DNA of 64,000 bases from Nemophila menziesii (GCA_029959085.1 JARWIR010000039.1:4588001-4652000); one strand, 5' to 3'. Positions 10,265-21,033 are shown, counted from the first letter of the stretch. Numbers and translations: made by a program. Notes: generated by a model not told the origin, from the letters alone.

Positions 10265-10276
10265 TGAGTTGGGGGT
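10265..10276 (+). other. 3' polypurine tract of element 1
   Basis: TGAGTTGGGGGT followed by CT and then the LTR start TGATGT. The G-rich run directly before the 3' LTR is where plus-strand synthesis should start. The equivalent sites are 35334-35345 in element 2 and 49773-49784 in element 3. Confidence 0.75.
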
Positions 10277-10278
10277 CT

Positions 10279-11838
10279 TGATGTCTCCCTAATTGTTCTT
10301 ATTTTCGACCCTTGGGAGACATCATTTTTGGTGTTTATTTAATTAATTTGATAGACTTTTGGACTAAATATGCAATAATCCGGAATTCCCTTTTTATTTC
10401 TAGCATTTTTAATTTATTAAGCTTTTGCGCGTAATATTGGTATTTTTAGTGAAAAGTTTACAGGTTTTAGATGTTAACTAGGAGAGGAATCCGAGGAGGA
10501 AGTCAAAGATCGTGAATTAGAGTCAAGACTTGAAGATAAACCCCGAAGATATTATTTTTTAGAGCTGAAAATCCATTTTCCAGGCCATAGATTGCTGATT
10601 TCGAGGTGCTTAAGCGATGATTTAGCCGCTGAACTTTGAAGAGAAATCATTCCTTATCGATTTACGGAACTTTAGCAACTGGAATGAGGTCATCGGAGTC
10701 ATAACGTATCGAACAAGCCGTTTTAGTGAAGGTGTATCAGCAGTTACGGGATTTTGGGCTTAGAATTTGGGCTTGGACATTTAATTAGTATTTTATTTTC
10801 TGGTCCAAGCCCAAATCCGTTTTTATGCTTATAAAAGGAGGTCTGGACTTCTATTTTTCACACAATTCACATTCCACAAGATTAAACACCAGAGAGAAGC
10901 AACAGAAGGAAGAAATAAGAAGCTACAAGAGCTGGAGAGGGTCTATATCTCCGTTCGTAGTCATTCCAATTCCGGAAATTAGGTTCTTTTTATCTTTAAT
11001 TTTGTAATCAAATATGAATTCCATTTCTTTTAATTTAGTTTTTCTTTTTAATATGAGCTAAGCTTTTCATAGTGCTTGAGAACAAACAATGGGTGAATCC
11101 TAATTTTATGAAATAACGAATGTTGAATTTGGGTTTATGTAAATTAAATTAGATTGGGTCTATTACTCTTTTCGATAATTTGTGATTATTTACTGTTTTT
11201 AGAGTCGCGAACTAAGAACAGGTATTAGTATCTAAGCTATTCCACATATGTGGCGTGTGGATCATCCTGATGGAGGGTTTAGGTATAGAATTAATTATTC
11301 AATCTAGGATAAAAGCTATTGATTCTGACGAACTTAGCTAATTCTAGGGCCAATGAGGTAATAAAACTTAAACATCCAACGGTGGATCATATTTACCCTG
11401 ACGGGACTAGTGACACTTTAGGATTGCCTTATAGTCCAGCCTGACGGGGGTATAAGGAATTTAGAATCCCGACCATTGTAATTGACCGATTTAGCCCTTA
11501 AACAACATAAGTTAGGAAATAAGATTAGGAGGATCCTTGCGTTCTCAAGTACAACCTCTCATACTGCGTTTTCACTCATTTTATTTGCGTCTTAGCTTTT
11601 ACTTGCATTTATAATTTGTTTTCATTTAGTAGATTTAATCAACAAAACCAAACAAACATATTTTATTCACTTGCTTTCATAAGTGCAACCAATCATTATC
11701 TGCTAAACATTGTAGTCAACCATCCCGTCCTTGGAACGAATCTGTATTATCCTTATTACTACTTGGGACAACCGTACACTTGCGGTTGTGGTTCGATTAT
11801 CATTTGCATTATTTTTTAGAACACACAAAGGACCACCA
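10279..11838 (+). repeat. Element 1 3' LTR (1560 bp)
   Basis: Starts TGATGTCTCCC and ends GACCACCA (TG...CA). The first 46 bp form a hairpin with 11-bp perfect arms (10279-10289 and 10314-10324). A TATA box is at 10830-10836. A second hairpin is at 11768-11789. The U3 contains two TTACG/AACG-type motifs around GTTTTA at ~10703-10750, a block shared with other LTR families in this window. Confidence 0.95.
10830..10836 (+). promoter_or_regulatory. LTR TATA box, element 1
   Basis: TATAAAA in GCTTATAAAAGGAGG, about 80 bp downstream of the conserved U3 block. The same arrangement is found in element 2 LTRs (TATAAAAG at 29680 and 35904). Transcription probably starts some 25-35 bp downstream. Confidence 0.7.
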
Positions 11839-12640
11839 ATGCCGCACTTTGGACAAAGTTAAAGGGCTTCAGGGAGGCTTTCCCTTTATTTTTTCTGCAA
11901 TACGTTAAAACTGTTTAACGTTGTAAGAAATATGAAAAGTAGTTAATTATGTTAGAGAGATCCCTTCTTTTTAAAAGATTTTTAAATTATGAAATTTGAG
12001 GTGGATTATTCTAAACGGTTGATAGTTTTCTTTTTCAAAATGAGGAAATGAACAGTTTCTTTACGACAGATCCATAAATGGATATTTGCGTTCATCATTA
12101 CTAATGATGATCTTTAATTAATTTGTATATATTTGTATAAATGTTTGTTAATAGTGATCTTTTTTATTAACATTGTTCTTGACAATCTGAGTTATGGGAT
12201 TATATTTCCTAGAAGTTAAATTTGCTTCAAAATAATCAACCTTGATATGAATTTTTTTTTATTGTTTTATAGTAATATTCATTAATTAAACTTTTAAATA
12301 TTAAAATTTAAATCATATAAACATTAGTAATGATTCCCAAAATTACAGGGAATTGTTAGTAATGAATCCCACAATCATATAACTCCTCGCCCTTCAACTT
12401 ATAAGATGTACCTACACAATTACATAAAGCTACTTGCATAACTACATACGTCTCAGTTTTGGGTACTTTCCCATTACTCAACTTTCCATTCAAATCCTAT
12501 AAAGTCATACATCTAGTATATTGAATCAAAACACTTACAACACAAACATAAAAAAGTTCATATCATATCAAAAACATAAAAAATTCCACTGTTAACATTT
12601 GTTTAAACCTTAAACATTATACATATCGTTCAAACAATTT
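11839..12640. other. AT-rich interval without a recognisable gene
   Basis: Lies between the 3' LTR of element 1 and the decayed minus-strand gene. Only short A/T runs are visible. Confidence 0.6.
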
Positions 12641-14245
12641 CAATGATTTTCCTGTTGTTACCCTTGATTATATTTTCTTATGTTTAATTCTTTTTCCAAT
12701 TCTTCTTCCAACTTGACACCATCCTCGAATGGTTTAATATCAACTCGTGTAGATTTTTCACGAACCATCCAGTTAACAACAAACTGTTTGTAGGTCACAT
12801 CATCTTGTGTAGTATATGATTTTACTACATAGGATGTTCTTTAAAGAGACCACACATACATAATTGCGTGTACTCCTGAAAGTTCTATTTTCTTGTGCTT
12901 ATGATATGTTTCAAATATATACAACTGGATGTGTAAAAATCTTTAATGCTGGTTCTCTTTTCGTGTTAACTCTGTCAATAAATTTTTCTTTATATCTTCA
13001 TATATCAGTTTCGCATTCTTGTTTGCTGCGAAGCCCAAAGTTCCTTCAACTTCAGAATTGTATTAATGGTAATGGTAAAAGCCTTCATACTTTGGTTATA
13101 GACCATAATACTCTAGAAAATTTTACCATCCCATTTTGTTTTTATTGGGTAAACGATATATAGGTGATTGTAAAAAATGTTTTAAAACCTCCAACCACGA
13201 GTTTCATGAACATGGGGTGGTCTTCTTCCAACATGGACTAGTTATACAACTTATTAGTAAAAGTATGGGAAAAATTATACAAACAAAAAAATAAAAATAA
13301 AAATTTCATCACATACCACTGCATTTACTGGTAGTTATATCGCATGATTCCCATCAACTAATTTCCCAGTGGATTTGTAACACAAATCTCTCCCCGTGTT
13401 GTCCCATTGGTATAAAATGCTGCCCATCAACTGTAAAATTCAATATAAGCAATTATTTTTTCCTTCACTTATTCTGTGATTCCCATGGGTCAATAGTTAT
13501 GTGAAAAATCCCATAACTCTTTTTTTTCTTCTCGTTATGATAATTTTCCAATAACTTATGGATCATTAATGTTTTAATATATTTTTTTTTATTTTTTTTC
13601 ATCGTACCTGATCAGTTACAACTTCATCATTATCTAATTTAATCAAGTCTTCTGCTGCCACGACATTTCTTTTGCGATTCTGTTTACGATATTCATATCA
13701 AAACAAAACGGTGATCCTTTTCATACATCCGGGTATTTAGTTTTCTCTTTTTATGCATATTTGGATACACAAAGTCATCAGGGATCGTTTTTAGCTTTCT
13801 ATCATCTCTTTTTATAACTCTTTTTGTCATTGAGCTCGATGATGTGTCTGTCCATTTCCTCTGAAATTTCGGCCCTATTTTCTCAAATATTTGGGATAAT
13901 TGGGTTGTTGGGGTAGTTATCAGTGGTGATAGTGATTTTTCGTTTTCGTTTCCCAAAACTTCTGTCTCGTTTGCCATTGTTTCTTTTTCTCCTCCGTCAT
14001 CTTATTCTGTAGTTTTTTCTTCTTTCTTTTCACTTTTTTGGTTTTAAATATCTGATTTAGCCATTAGATTTGCCTCTTCAATTTCCTTCTCATTATTTTC
14101 GTTTGTTGGTTGTTCGGTTTCTACTAACTTTGCCGCGTCTTTGAATGGTTCAGCTTCTTTTGTTTTTTCTTCTCTTGCCTCTTGTACTTCTGTTGTTTTC
14201 GAAATCTCTCCCTCTTTTCTTTCTTCTTCTCCTTTTTTTAATTCT

Positions 14246-14716
14246 TCATTTTCTTATAATTTTTTTTTGTTTCAAATTTTGTATATATGAAGTCAACCTT
14301 GTTACTTCTCCTAAGAGGTTATGATTCTCTGCTCTCAAGCATGCCACTTCAGTCTCATTTGTCCCAAGGCTTTGGACCTGGGATAATTTTGTTCTCAATT
14401 CTTTATTTTCTTTATTCATTTTATCACATTCTTTTCTCATCTGGATATTTTTCGATTCTTTCCTGTTTACAGATGCTGACAATATACTAATCTCCCCAGC
14501 CCTCTTCTTTATCTCAGCAAGTAATTTCAGTTGTTCTTCCTTTTTGTGTTCCAATGTTTTGAGCAAATAACTATTCTGATCTTCTATTTTACTTAGGTTC
14601 GCCATCAGCTTTGACACTTTAGCCCTCTCCAAAGTTAAATCGTTACTCAATACCTCTATTATTTGTGCTTGATTACCAAAATCCACCTTGTTCACCATAT
14701 CTTTTTTTTTTTTCAT
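14246..14716 (-). CDS. Coiled-coil fragment (156 aa) within the decayed gene
   Basis: An open minus-strand frame with heptad-like Leu/Ile spacing and many Lys/Glu residues (LERAKVSKLMANLSKIEDQN, LRAENHNLLGEVTRLTSYIQ). It has no catalytic motif. It is probably an internal exon of the surrounding transposon-associated gene. Start and end are those of the open frame and may not be exon borders. Confidence 0.4.
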   Translation of the reverse strand: MKKKKDMVNKVDFGNQAQIIEVLSNDLTLERAKVSKLMANLSKIEDQNSYLLKTLEHKKEEQLKLLAEIKKRAGEISILSASVNRKESKNIQMRKECDKMNKENKELRTKLSQVQSLGTNETEVACLRAENHNLLGEVTRLTSYIQNLKQKKIIRK

Positions 14717-15509
14717 TTTTTGTTTGAGTTAGCTTCAGTTCTAGCTCAGACACCATATTCTTATGTGAACACAATTCTTCATTCAATAACTTTATTTGTT
14801 CTTCCATTTGGTATTTGCTGATATGAGGTCAGAATCTGCTAGAGAATGGTCTTTTACTTTTATCTTTTCAGCTGTATCGTCCCTCAACACTCCATGTGAA
14901 GGTGGTATTTCAAAATCTTCTAAATTATCTATTCCAAGGGAAAAGGTGGGAAACTTTGGTCTAGGTAAGATTGATGTAAGTCAGCACTATATCTTGTATC
15001 GCTTGTGTTACTTGTTGACGCTTGATTTGTATTATAAGTACCTTTTGATCCTTGTGGCTCAAATGTAAATAGATGTATTGGTGTATTGGTTATTTTTTTA
15101 CTGTTTTGGGCCTCGTCCATAGTAATTTGTAGCGTTGTTGAGTTTCTTTTTCTCTTCCTTTAATACACTTGTGGCTCCTTTAGAAACTTCTCTGCGTATT
15201 CGATTATCCTATTCAACTCATCTTCACTACTATCTATTTCTTCGTCTTCGTTTTCATATGGAACTTCTTCATCACTTTTGGTGTCATATTCATTTAGTAA
15301 TGCGTCTCTTATATATTTTCTTTCATACCTTTTGATGATTAATTTTTCTGTTTTAATCTGCAACAAATAAAAAAATTCAGGGAATTAGTAAATTCCTATA
15401 TGTACGTTAATAAATCTACTAAGTTATGGCATTTTGTAAGTTTAAATGTGTGAAAAATGTTAAGTTACAGGTTTTTTGATGTGAAATATGAGTTCTGGGA
15501 ATACTTCCC

Positions 15510-15575
15510 ACCAGTGGACAAGTACATTTTTGTACTTGCACAAGTACGTTTTTGTGATTCAACAAGTACAGTTTG
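15510..15575. repeat. Cluster of AAGTACA / TGTACTT words
   Basis: AAGTACA, GTACTTG and their complements alternate several times over ~65 bp, making short direct and inverted copies. A second cluster is at 16665-16755. Confidence 0.5.
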
Positions 15576-16756
15576 TAGTTTATTAGTAGTTTCACATATA
15601 CAGTTTTAGAAACTTTCCATTTTTAGAAACTTGGACTTTTTTTAGACTAACTTTTATACTCTGTTCTATAAATGTCATATCAACCTTATTGGACAAATCC
15701 CATAACTTATATAAACATTGTATTTGAAAAAACTAGTATCTTACACATCTTTGTTTTGTTTTGTCTATATGATTAAGTTTGAATGATGGATGATGTTGTC
15801 TCATGTGTCATCTCAACACTCTTGGATATACGCGTGCGTATTCTTCATTTGGATTCCATGTGTTCGCGTGCTCAAAGAAGAATGAATGCAATATAATTTT
15901 ATTTACAATTTTGTCTTCATATTCCACAAATGTATTATCTTACCAACAACATGAAACTTGGACCTCTTAGATTTTTGAATTGGCCAGCATTTAGTGATGA
16001 TGTTAATCTTCTTAGACTTTCACTTGCGCCGTCACATTTCTTCAACCTGTTTAGATCTTCACTAACACGAATCACCCGCCAATATATCTCTCCTCGTCCC
16101 GTATTGAAGAATAATGTGCCCAATACCATAATGCACATTAATTGTGCAATATCAATGTTGATTTCTTCTGACTCAGGTTCGCTTAAAACTAACAATATCT
16201 TACTATTTAATACTGTCACTGTTAATCCTTATCTGTTTCAGGGAACATCCTGTTAAACCAGTCTAATTCCATCATATCTGTTTTTTTGAAATTCGGAATA
16301 TCTCGATCTCCACTCTCCAATCCCAATATTATTCTTACATCATCTGTGGTTATTCGTAGTGTTCTTTTGTTTATATAGAATCCTTTCCGTTTAAGTACAT
16401 ATGTATTTGCTATATCGATAAACGCTTGTAACCTTACTATCATACGAGGAAGGGAATCGATTCTCTCGTATAATTCTTTTATAAGTATGTAAAAAAGGGA
16501 GGGTCTTGCAGGCTTTTAGATGCTTGTCCTTAAACGCTGCTCAGAATGCTGAACAGATTGCTCAAGGACGATCTATGTTGTGAACTTTTTGAAACCATTT
16601 ATGCATTGTAAATTTAAGATGTTAGTATAGTAATTCTTAATTGGGGATACAAAAAGTGTAATTGCACAAGTACAAAAGTGCACCTACAAAACTACAAAAG
16701 TGTACTTCCTCATGTACAAAAGTGTACGTGCCAACTACAAAAGTACACTTGCTTAG

Positions 16757-17347
16757 TGTTTTCCGAATTCTACGAAAAGTACCAGTACTCATTTTCAATG
16801 GTGTTTTTGTTCATTTATTTCATGTTAATCAACTTCTGTTGTACAAACTTTCCCACAACTCAATCATAATTTCTCAATTTCCCAATACTAAATATCATTA
16901 CTCATTTTATCAAAAAAACTTTTTAAAATCCTGCAGTTTTCTTTGGTTTTTTGAGTTGTGGGAAACATCCCAGCACTCGTATTATATGCATTTATCCATT
17001 TTTTAAATTTTCATACATATCTTTTTCATCTTACTTACAATTTTGAACAGTTATTCTACTTCATAACCTAAATATTCTGTGAGTTATGCTTAACACTGAT
17101 GATTATTTCTTAGGTTTTCCGAGTTCTGGGAAAAGTACCAGAACTCATTTTCTTTGGTGTTTTTGTTCATTTTTTCACGTCAATCAACTTCTGCTATACA
17201 AACTTTTCCCAGAATTCAATTATAATTTCTCAATTTCCCAATACTCAAGTATCATTACTCATTTTATCAAAAAAACTTTTTAAAACCCTGCAGTTTTCTT
17301 TGGTTTTTTGAGGTTTGCAAAAATTCCCAGTACTCGTAATATATGCA
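16757..17347. repeat. Imperfect tandem duplication, ~240-bp units offset by ~356 bp
   Basis: 16757-16995 and 17113-17347 share long near-identical stretches, including ATTACTCATTTTATCAAAAA, CTGCAGTTTTCTTTGG and GGTGTTTTTGTTCATTT. Copies differ at scattered bases, so the duplication is not recent. Between and after them there is no coding. Confidence 0.8.
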
Positions 17348-18130
17348 AAATCTCAATCACAATTCCATTTCATACAATTCTCCGTGAACTCAATCATTTT
17401 CATAATAAAACTCAAACATTATTTCTATTTTTCTCAAAACTCCGACATAAATTCTGCAAAACAACTTTAAATCGAAATCTATTTAACACATATGTAAATT
17501 TTGGTGCGCATTTGTATTATAAATGGTTTTCATTGCTGTGTTTTCACTAAATCATTAATCATTTCTTCAAAAAAAATACATGATGTTCATCTGCATATCT
17601 TTTTAGATAAAAAATGTTTTTAAATCATATATTTCATAATTATTACGTATATGTATACACATTGTCACCTGATATCACGTTTTCATCTAACTGAACATGA
17701 GTTTAGTATTAGAAATTGTAGAAAAATCGATTTATAACTTTAATTTTTGCTTCAAATAAAGTAAGATTAAGCGCGAAAATAACGTACCTATATTTGAAGA
17801 TTTTTTTCCCTGATTTATCAACAGAGATCATCGCGAGATTCGTTCCCTTTTTTCGTGATTTTTTGTGATTTGATTTCGTTTTTTCGTGATTTTAGGAGAT
17901 GAAATGGATAGCGTATCGAGTAAGAAGTGTGTTAGCGGTGTGTGTATGTGTTTATATATGTATGCATAGCTTATCACGCATAAGTGAAGTAATATCGTTA
18001 ACCTTCTATAGTTAGTAAATAAGGGTATTCAAGTAATTTGTAGGGCGGTGCCTTTTATGAGATAGAGTGTAAGGTGACAGGTGCCTATTGGGCATTAACC
18101 CTTACAAAATATATGAGCAAAAATATAACT
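17348..18130. other. AT-rich interval without a recognisable gene
   Basis: Low-complexity A/T runs and TTTCGTGATTT repeats near 17850-17895. Near 18050-18107 is a GC-richer stretch (GGCGGTGCC, GACAGGTGCC) that could be a transposon end, but no matching inverted end was found. Confidence 0.4.
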
Positions 18131-18137
18131 AAATAAC

Positions 18138-18240
18138 CAGTTGGGATTAGCTCACTCGCTAGTGCCTTGGTCATCCAATCTAGTGGTGTAGGTTCAAACC
18201 GAGTCAATGTGGCTTGTTGTAAAAAAAAGAAAAAAATTAA
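18138..18240 (+). mobile_element. tRNA-derived SINE remnant upstream of the At4g15545-type gene
   Basis: An A-box-like TAGCTCACTCGC at 18148-18159 and a B-box-like GGTTCAAACCGA at 18191-18202, followed by an A-rich tail (~18221-18239). The segment does not fold as a tRNA. Target duplications are not clear. It sits ~260 bp before the start codon of the next gene, hence in its promoter region or 5' leader. Confidence 0.5.
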
Positions 18241-18496
18241 CCAAACTGGTTTTGCTTTATACGTTTAACTCTAAACAATATGAAGATCTCACAAATTACA
18301 AAATGTTATCTTTTTTCCATAGCCATCCACCAAACAAATATTTCCACATACCGAAATTAAACCACATAAAATCCTCTTATCTTAGACTTCAACCTTACGT
18401 TTTTTTTCATTAAAATATTAAAAGTAAAATAGAACAAAAACTCAAGTCTAAAGAAGTTCAAAAGAAAAGAAAGAGGAAAAGAGCAGCAAGCAAAGC

Positions 18497-20755
18497 ATGT
18501 TGGCTAAAGAAACTGGAGCAGGACCCAATTTCGATCTTCCCGAGGAAGTATTACAATATCTACCATCTGATCCATTTGAACAGCTTGATGTCGCCCGCAA
18601 AATCACTTCTCTCGCCCTGTCGACACGTGTATCTGCTCTCGAAACAGAGCTTTCTGTTCTTCAACATAGCTCTACAGAAAAGGATGACATCATTTCTGAC
18701 CTTCAATCGCAGCTTGAGACCCTTGATTCTTCTTTGTCCGAGACCAGTGATAAGCTTGCACAGGCCGAACAAGATAAGGTCCGAACTGAACCGGACGGTC
18801 CGGTCCGGTCCAATTCAATATAGATAATTACTGTATATATTTTTTAATTTTTCTGAATAAAATGTTAATTGTTTATGTTATAGGAAATCTTAGTCAAAGA
18901 GAATGCATCACTGGCAAGTACAGTGAGGAAGTTGAACCGCGATGTAGCTAAGGTATATTTTCACTACGTGGACTTTACTTTTGCCAACAGGTCAAACTAG
19001 TCATTTCACTTTGAATAAGTTTAAGAGAGAATTGTTTAATATTTACTAGAAATTGGACCTCATGCCCATCATCTTTTATTTTGTTTTTAAACGTTAGGCT
19101 AAATTAAGACCAAAAAGAAAAACATTAGGCTGTTTTTGGTTGAGTTCATGCCTAATTAAAATAAGTCCAGTAAAAATTGATATACAAGATTAAGATTTGG
19201 ATCCGAAATCACCAAATAATAAACTACTTCTGCTCTGATTTTGTTTAGTTACTTTTGCATATTTGTCAAAAAAAATACTTTTGCATATTATATATTGATT
19301 TTTTTTCTATCTCTAAGTTCTTAAAAAAGTAAATTATAACGGCCCCCTTTCCTAGGACCAGATCTTCGTTCATTATTGTCATATTAGTATTATATGTATT
19401 TAAAGAAAAGATGAATTTTACATATGATTTATAAGATTGTACCATACTTTGAGTGAGCTACATTGTTATTGACTATATTAAATTTGAGAAGTTATGGTAT
19501 CAGACCTTAACAAAATAGTTTAATCCTTGCCCTGGACTATAACAATCTTACAATTTTTTCCCAACTCTGGAATATAATAACATAATCATATGTGGATCTT
19601 TATTTATTCCCTTGCCCAACATTTTTTCCTTGACAAAGAAAATTGTCATGAATTTTGCAGTTGCAAACGTTCAGAAAGACACTCATGCGCTCACTTGAAG
19701 AGGAGGAAGACAACGCAGTAAGTCTTCCGTCTCAAATCTTAATATAAGAAATTACAAAATTATACTAAAAATCTTTGTTAATAACAATTTGTCGACTCTG
19801 TACAAATTTACAGGCAGCTGCTGCGTCTGCAGTTAGTGCTCCACGTGCAGCAGCAAGTAATCCAGGTTCAAATAAATGAATTATTACACTATAATTGACC
19901 ACTTAAGTATTGTCTGACTTGAACTTTGTTTCTCAGATGATGATTCTACTTCAAGGACTTCATCTATTACAAACCAGACCCATTTATCTGATACTGGAAA
20001 TTCACACCCAGAAGAAGATAATGGGACAGAAGGTGCATTTTTTTTTTTTTTTTGTTTTTCAACTAGACTAAATAAATTTATGATTTTAACGAAATTTAAT
20101 ACAGCCTTGAAGCCACCACGTGTATCAGCAGGCTTATTATTAGCATCCCAAAGTAACACACCTCGTCTTACACCACCTGGTTCTCCTCCAAGTTTATCAG
20201 CATCAGCATCTCCTAGAAGACATTCTGTATCGTTTTCTAGTACAAGAGGCATGTTTGATGATAATAGTAGGTCTTCTTTTTCAATTCCTCCTAGTCAATA
20301 CAGTTCAATGCCTGGTTATGATACAGCTGCACAATCAGGAGGTAATTTATGATACGTCACACACAAATCATTTCTTCTTTTATTCTCTATTTTATATATG
20401 TTTCAGGTCGAACACGCGTTGATGGGAAAGAATTCTTTCGCCAAGTTAGGTAAAACAATAATAAAAGAATTCTTGGAAATAAATCAATTTCTAATTGGAT
20501 TGTTCTCTTCACTAGGAGCCGTTTGTCATACGAGCAATTTGGAGCTTTTTTAGCAAATGTCAAAGACTTGAATTCACACAAGCAAACAAGAGAGGTACTG
20601 TAATTATCTGAGTCATATATTGATTCCCTTATACTTGTCATTTATAATTCCGAGTAATTCAGGAAACTTTGCGCAAGGCTGAAGAAATATTTGGTTCAGA
20701 TAACAAAGATATGTTTGCCATTTTTGAGGGGTTGATTACTCGAAATGTTCATTGA
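18497..20755 (+). CDS. At4g15545-like: Uncharacterised coiled-coil protein, orthologue of Arabidopsis At4g15545 (9 exons)
   Basis: Exons with GT..AG borders: 18497-18778, 18884-18952, 19661-19717, 19814-19865, 19937-20032, 20105-20341, 20407-20449, 20516-20594 and 20663-20755. The phases join to one 1008-base frame (335 codons plus TGA), close to the ~337 aa I recall for the Arabidopsis protein. Recognisable blocks: LPSDPFEQLDVARKITSLAL at the N-terminus, a coiled coil (exons 1-3), a Ser/Thr/Ala-rich middle, TPRLTPPGSPP, SPRRHSVSFSSTRGMFDD, and the C-terminal VDGKEFFRQVRSRLSYEQFG...KDLNSHKQTREETLRKAEEIFG. The family is plant-specific and soluble, without known enzymatic motifs; its function is not settled. 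No lesion is visible, so the gene looks functional. Intron 1 begins beside a short GGTCC repeat. Confidence 0.93.
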
Positions 20756-21033
20756 AAAGCCAAAGCTGCTGCTTATAAATGCTTGTTGTAAATGAGAATG
20801 TAGTTTATCTTCTTCTAGGACAATTAATTCAATTGATCACTGTATCATATATATATATGGGAAAACTAAATTACTCAATTTCCTCCCACACTTAATAGGA
20901 GCATCTTGTTTCGTTCTTCTTCTTTTTAGACAATGTTTCCAACTAAATGTATTTACTTAAATTTTTCCAGTATTCACTTTAAAATATATAATCAATATAA
21001 AATAATTCCTTACGAAGTTTTATATATATATAT
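20756..21033. other. 3' flank of the At4g15545-type gene
   Basis: A presumed 3' UTR with no canonical AATAAA close to the stop, then A/T-rich DNA with short (AT)n runs. Confidence 0.5.

Larger units (their letters stand above)
8800..10278 (+). other. 3' noncoding region of element 1 (conserved, with PPT-like motifs 3-5)
   Basis: No ORF of substance, but the region is conserved in element 2 (33895-35347) and partly in element 3 (48845-49786). It holds PPT-like motifs at 8887-8898, 9432-9443 and 10265-10276, a further palindrome pair at 9604/9627, and a hairpin at 9842-9869 (arms AAGTGAG and CTCACTT). The motif at 10265-10276 lies two bases before the 3' LTR and is the presumed plus-strand primer. 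Confidence 0.75.
1..11838 (+). mobile_element. Element 1: Athila-lineage Ty3/gypsy LTR retrotransposon (5' end outside window)
   Basis: Order seen: partial 5' LTR, tRNA-Asp primer site, gag, protease, RT, RNase H, integrase, spacer with paired palindromes, third ORF, 3' noncoding region, PPT, 3' LTR. Pol order with integrase last defines Ty3/gypsy. The long LTRs, the tRNA-Asp primer site, the protease motif DLGAS and an extra ORF after pol point to the Athila/Calypso lineage. The 570 bp shared by the two LTRs differ at about 8 positions by eye (~1.4%), so the insertion is young. The target duplication cannot be checked: the right flank starts ATGCC but the left flank is outside the window. 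Coding is broken by one in-frame stop and one frameshift. Confidence 0.95.
12640..16443 (-). pseudogene. Decayed multi-exon gene of plant mobile domain / Ulp1-transposon type
   Basis: A run of minus-strand coding fragments separated by stops or possible introns. From the 5' side: 16222-16443 (TTDDVRIILGLESGDRDI, FNRMFP), 15935-16219 (QLMCIMVLGTLFFNTGRGEI, LTSSLNAGQFKNLRGPS), 15160-15357 (acidic, behind a plausible acceptor TTGCAG at 15358-15363), 14929-15120 (Ser/Thr-rich), 14246-14716 (coiled coil) and 13693-13977 (KRVIKRDDRKLK, PDDFVYP). The pattern [L/R]xTxxDVxxILGLxSG followed by a 'fF.n..g' segment resembles the N-terminal region of plant mobile domain/Ulp1-type proteins often carried by Mutator-like elements. 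I could not place the Ulp1 protease catalytic residues in 12640-13160, so that half is unproven. No terminal inverted repeats were found. Confidence 0.4.

Noticed and set aside
11839..18110. Complete Mutator-like element with TIRs around the plant-mobile-domain remnant
   Set aside because: I searched by eye for an inverted partner of the GC-richer stretch near 18050-18107 and found none.
18148..18202. tRNA gene candidates (here, 26689-26744, 50070-50130)
   Set aside because: A- and B-box words are present but the segments do not form a tRNA cloverleaf with acceptor stem; they fit SINE or tRNA-derived DNA.
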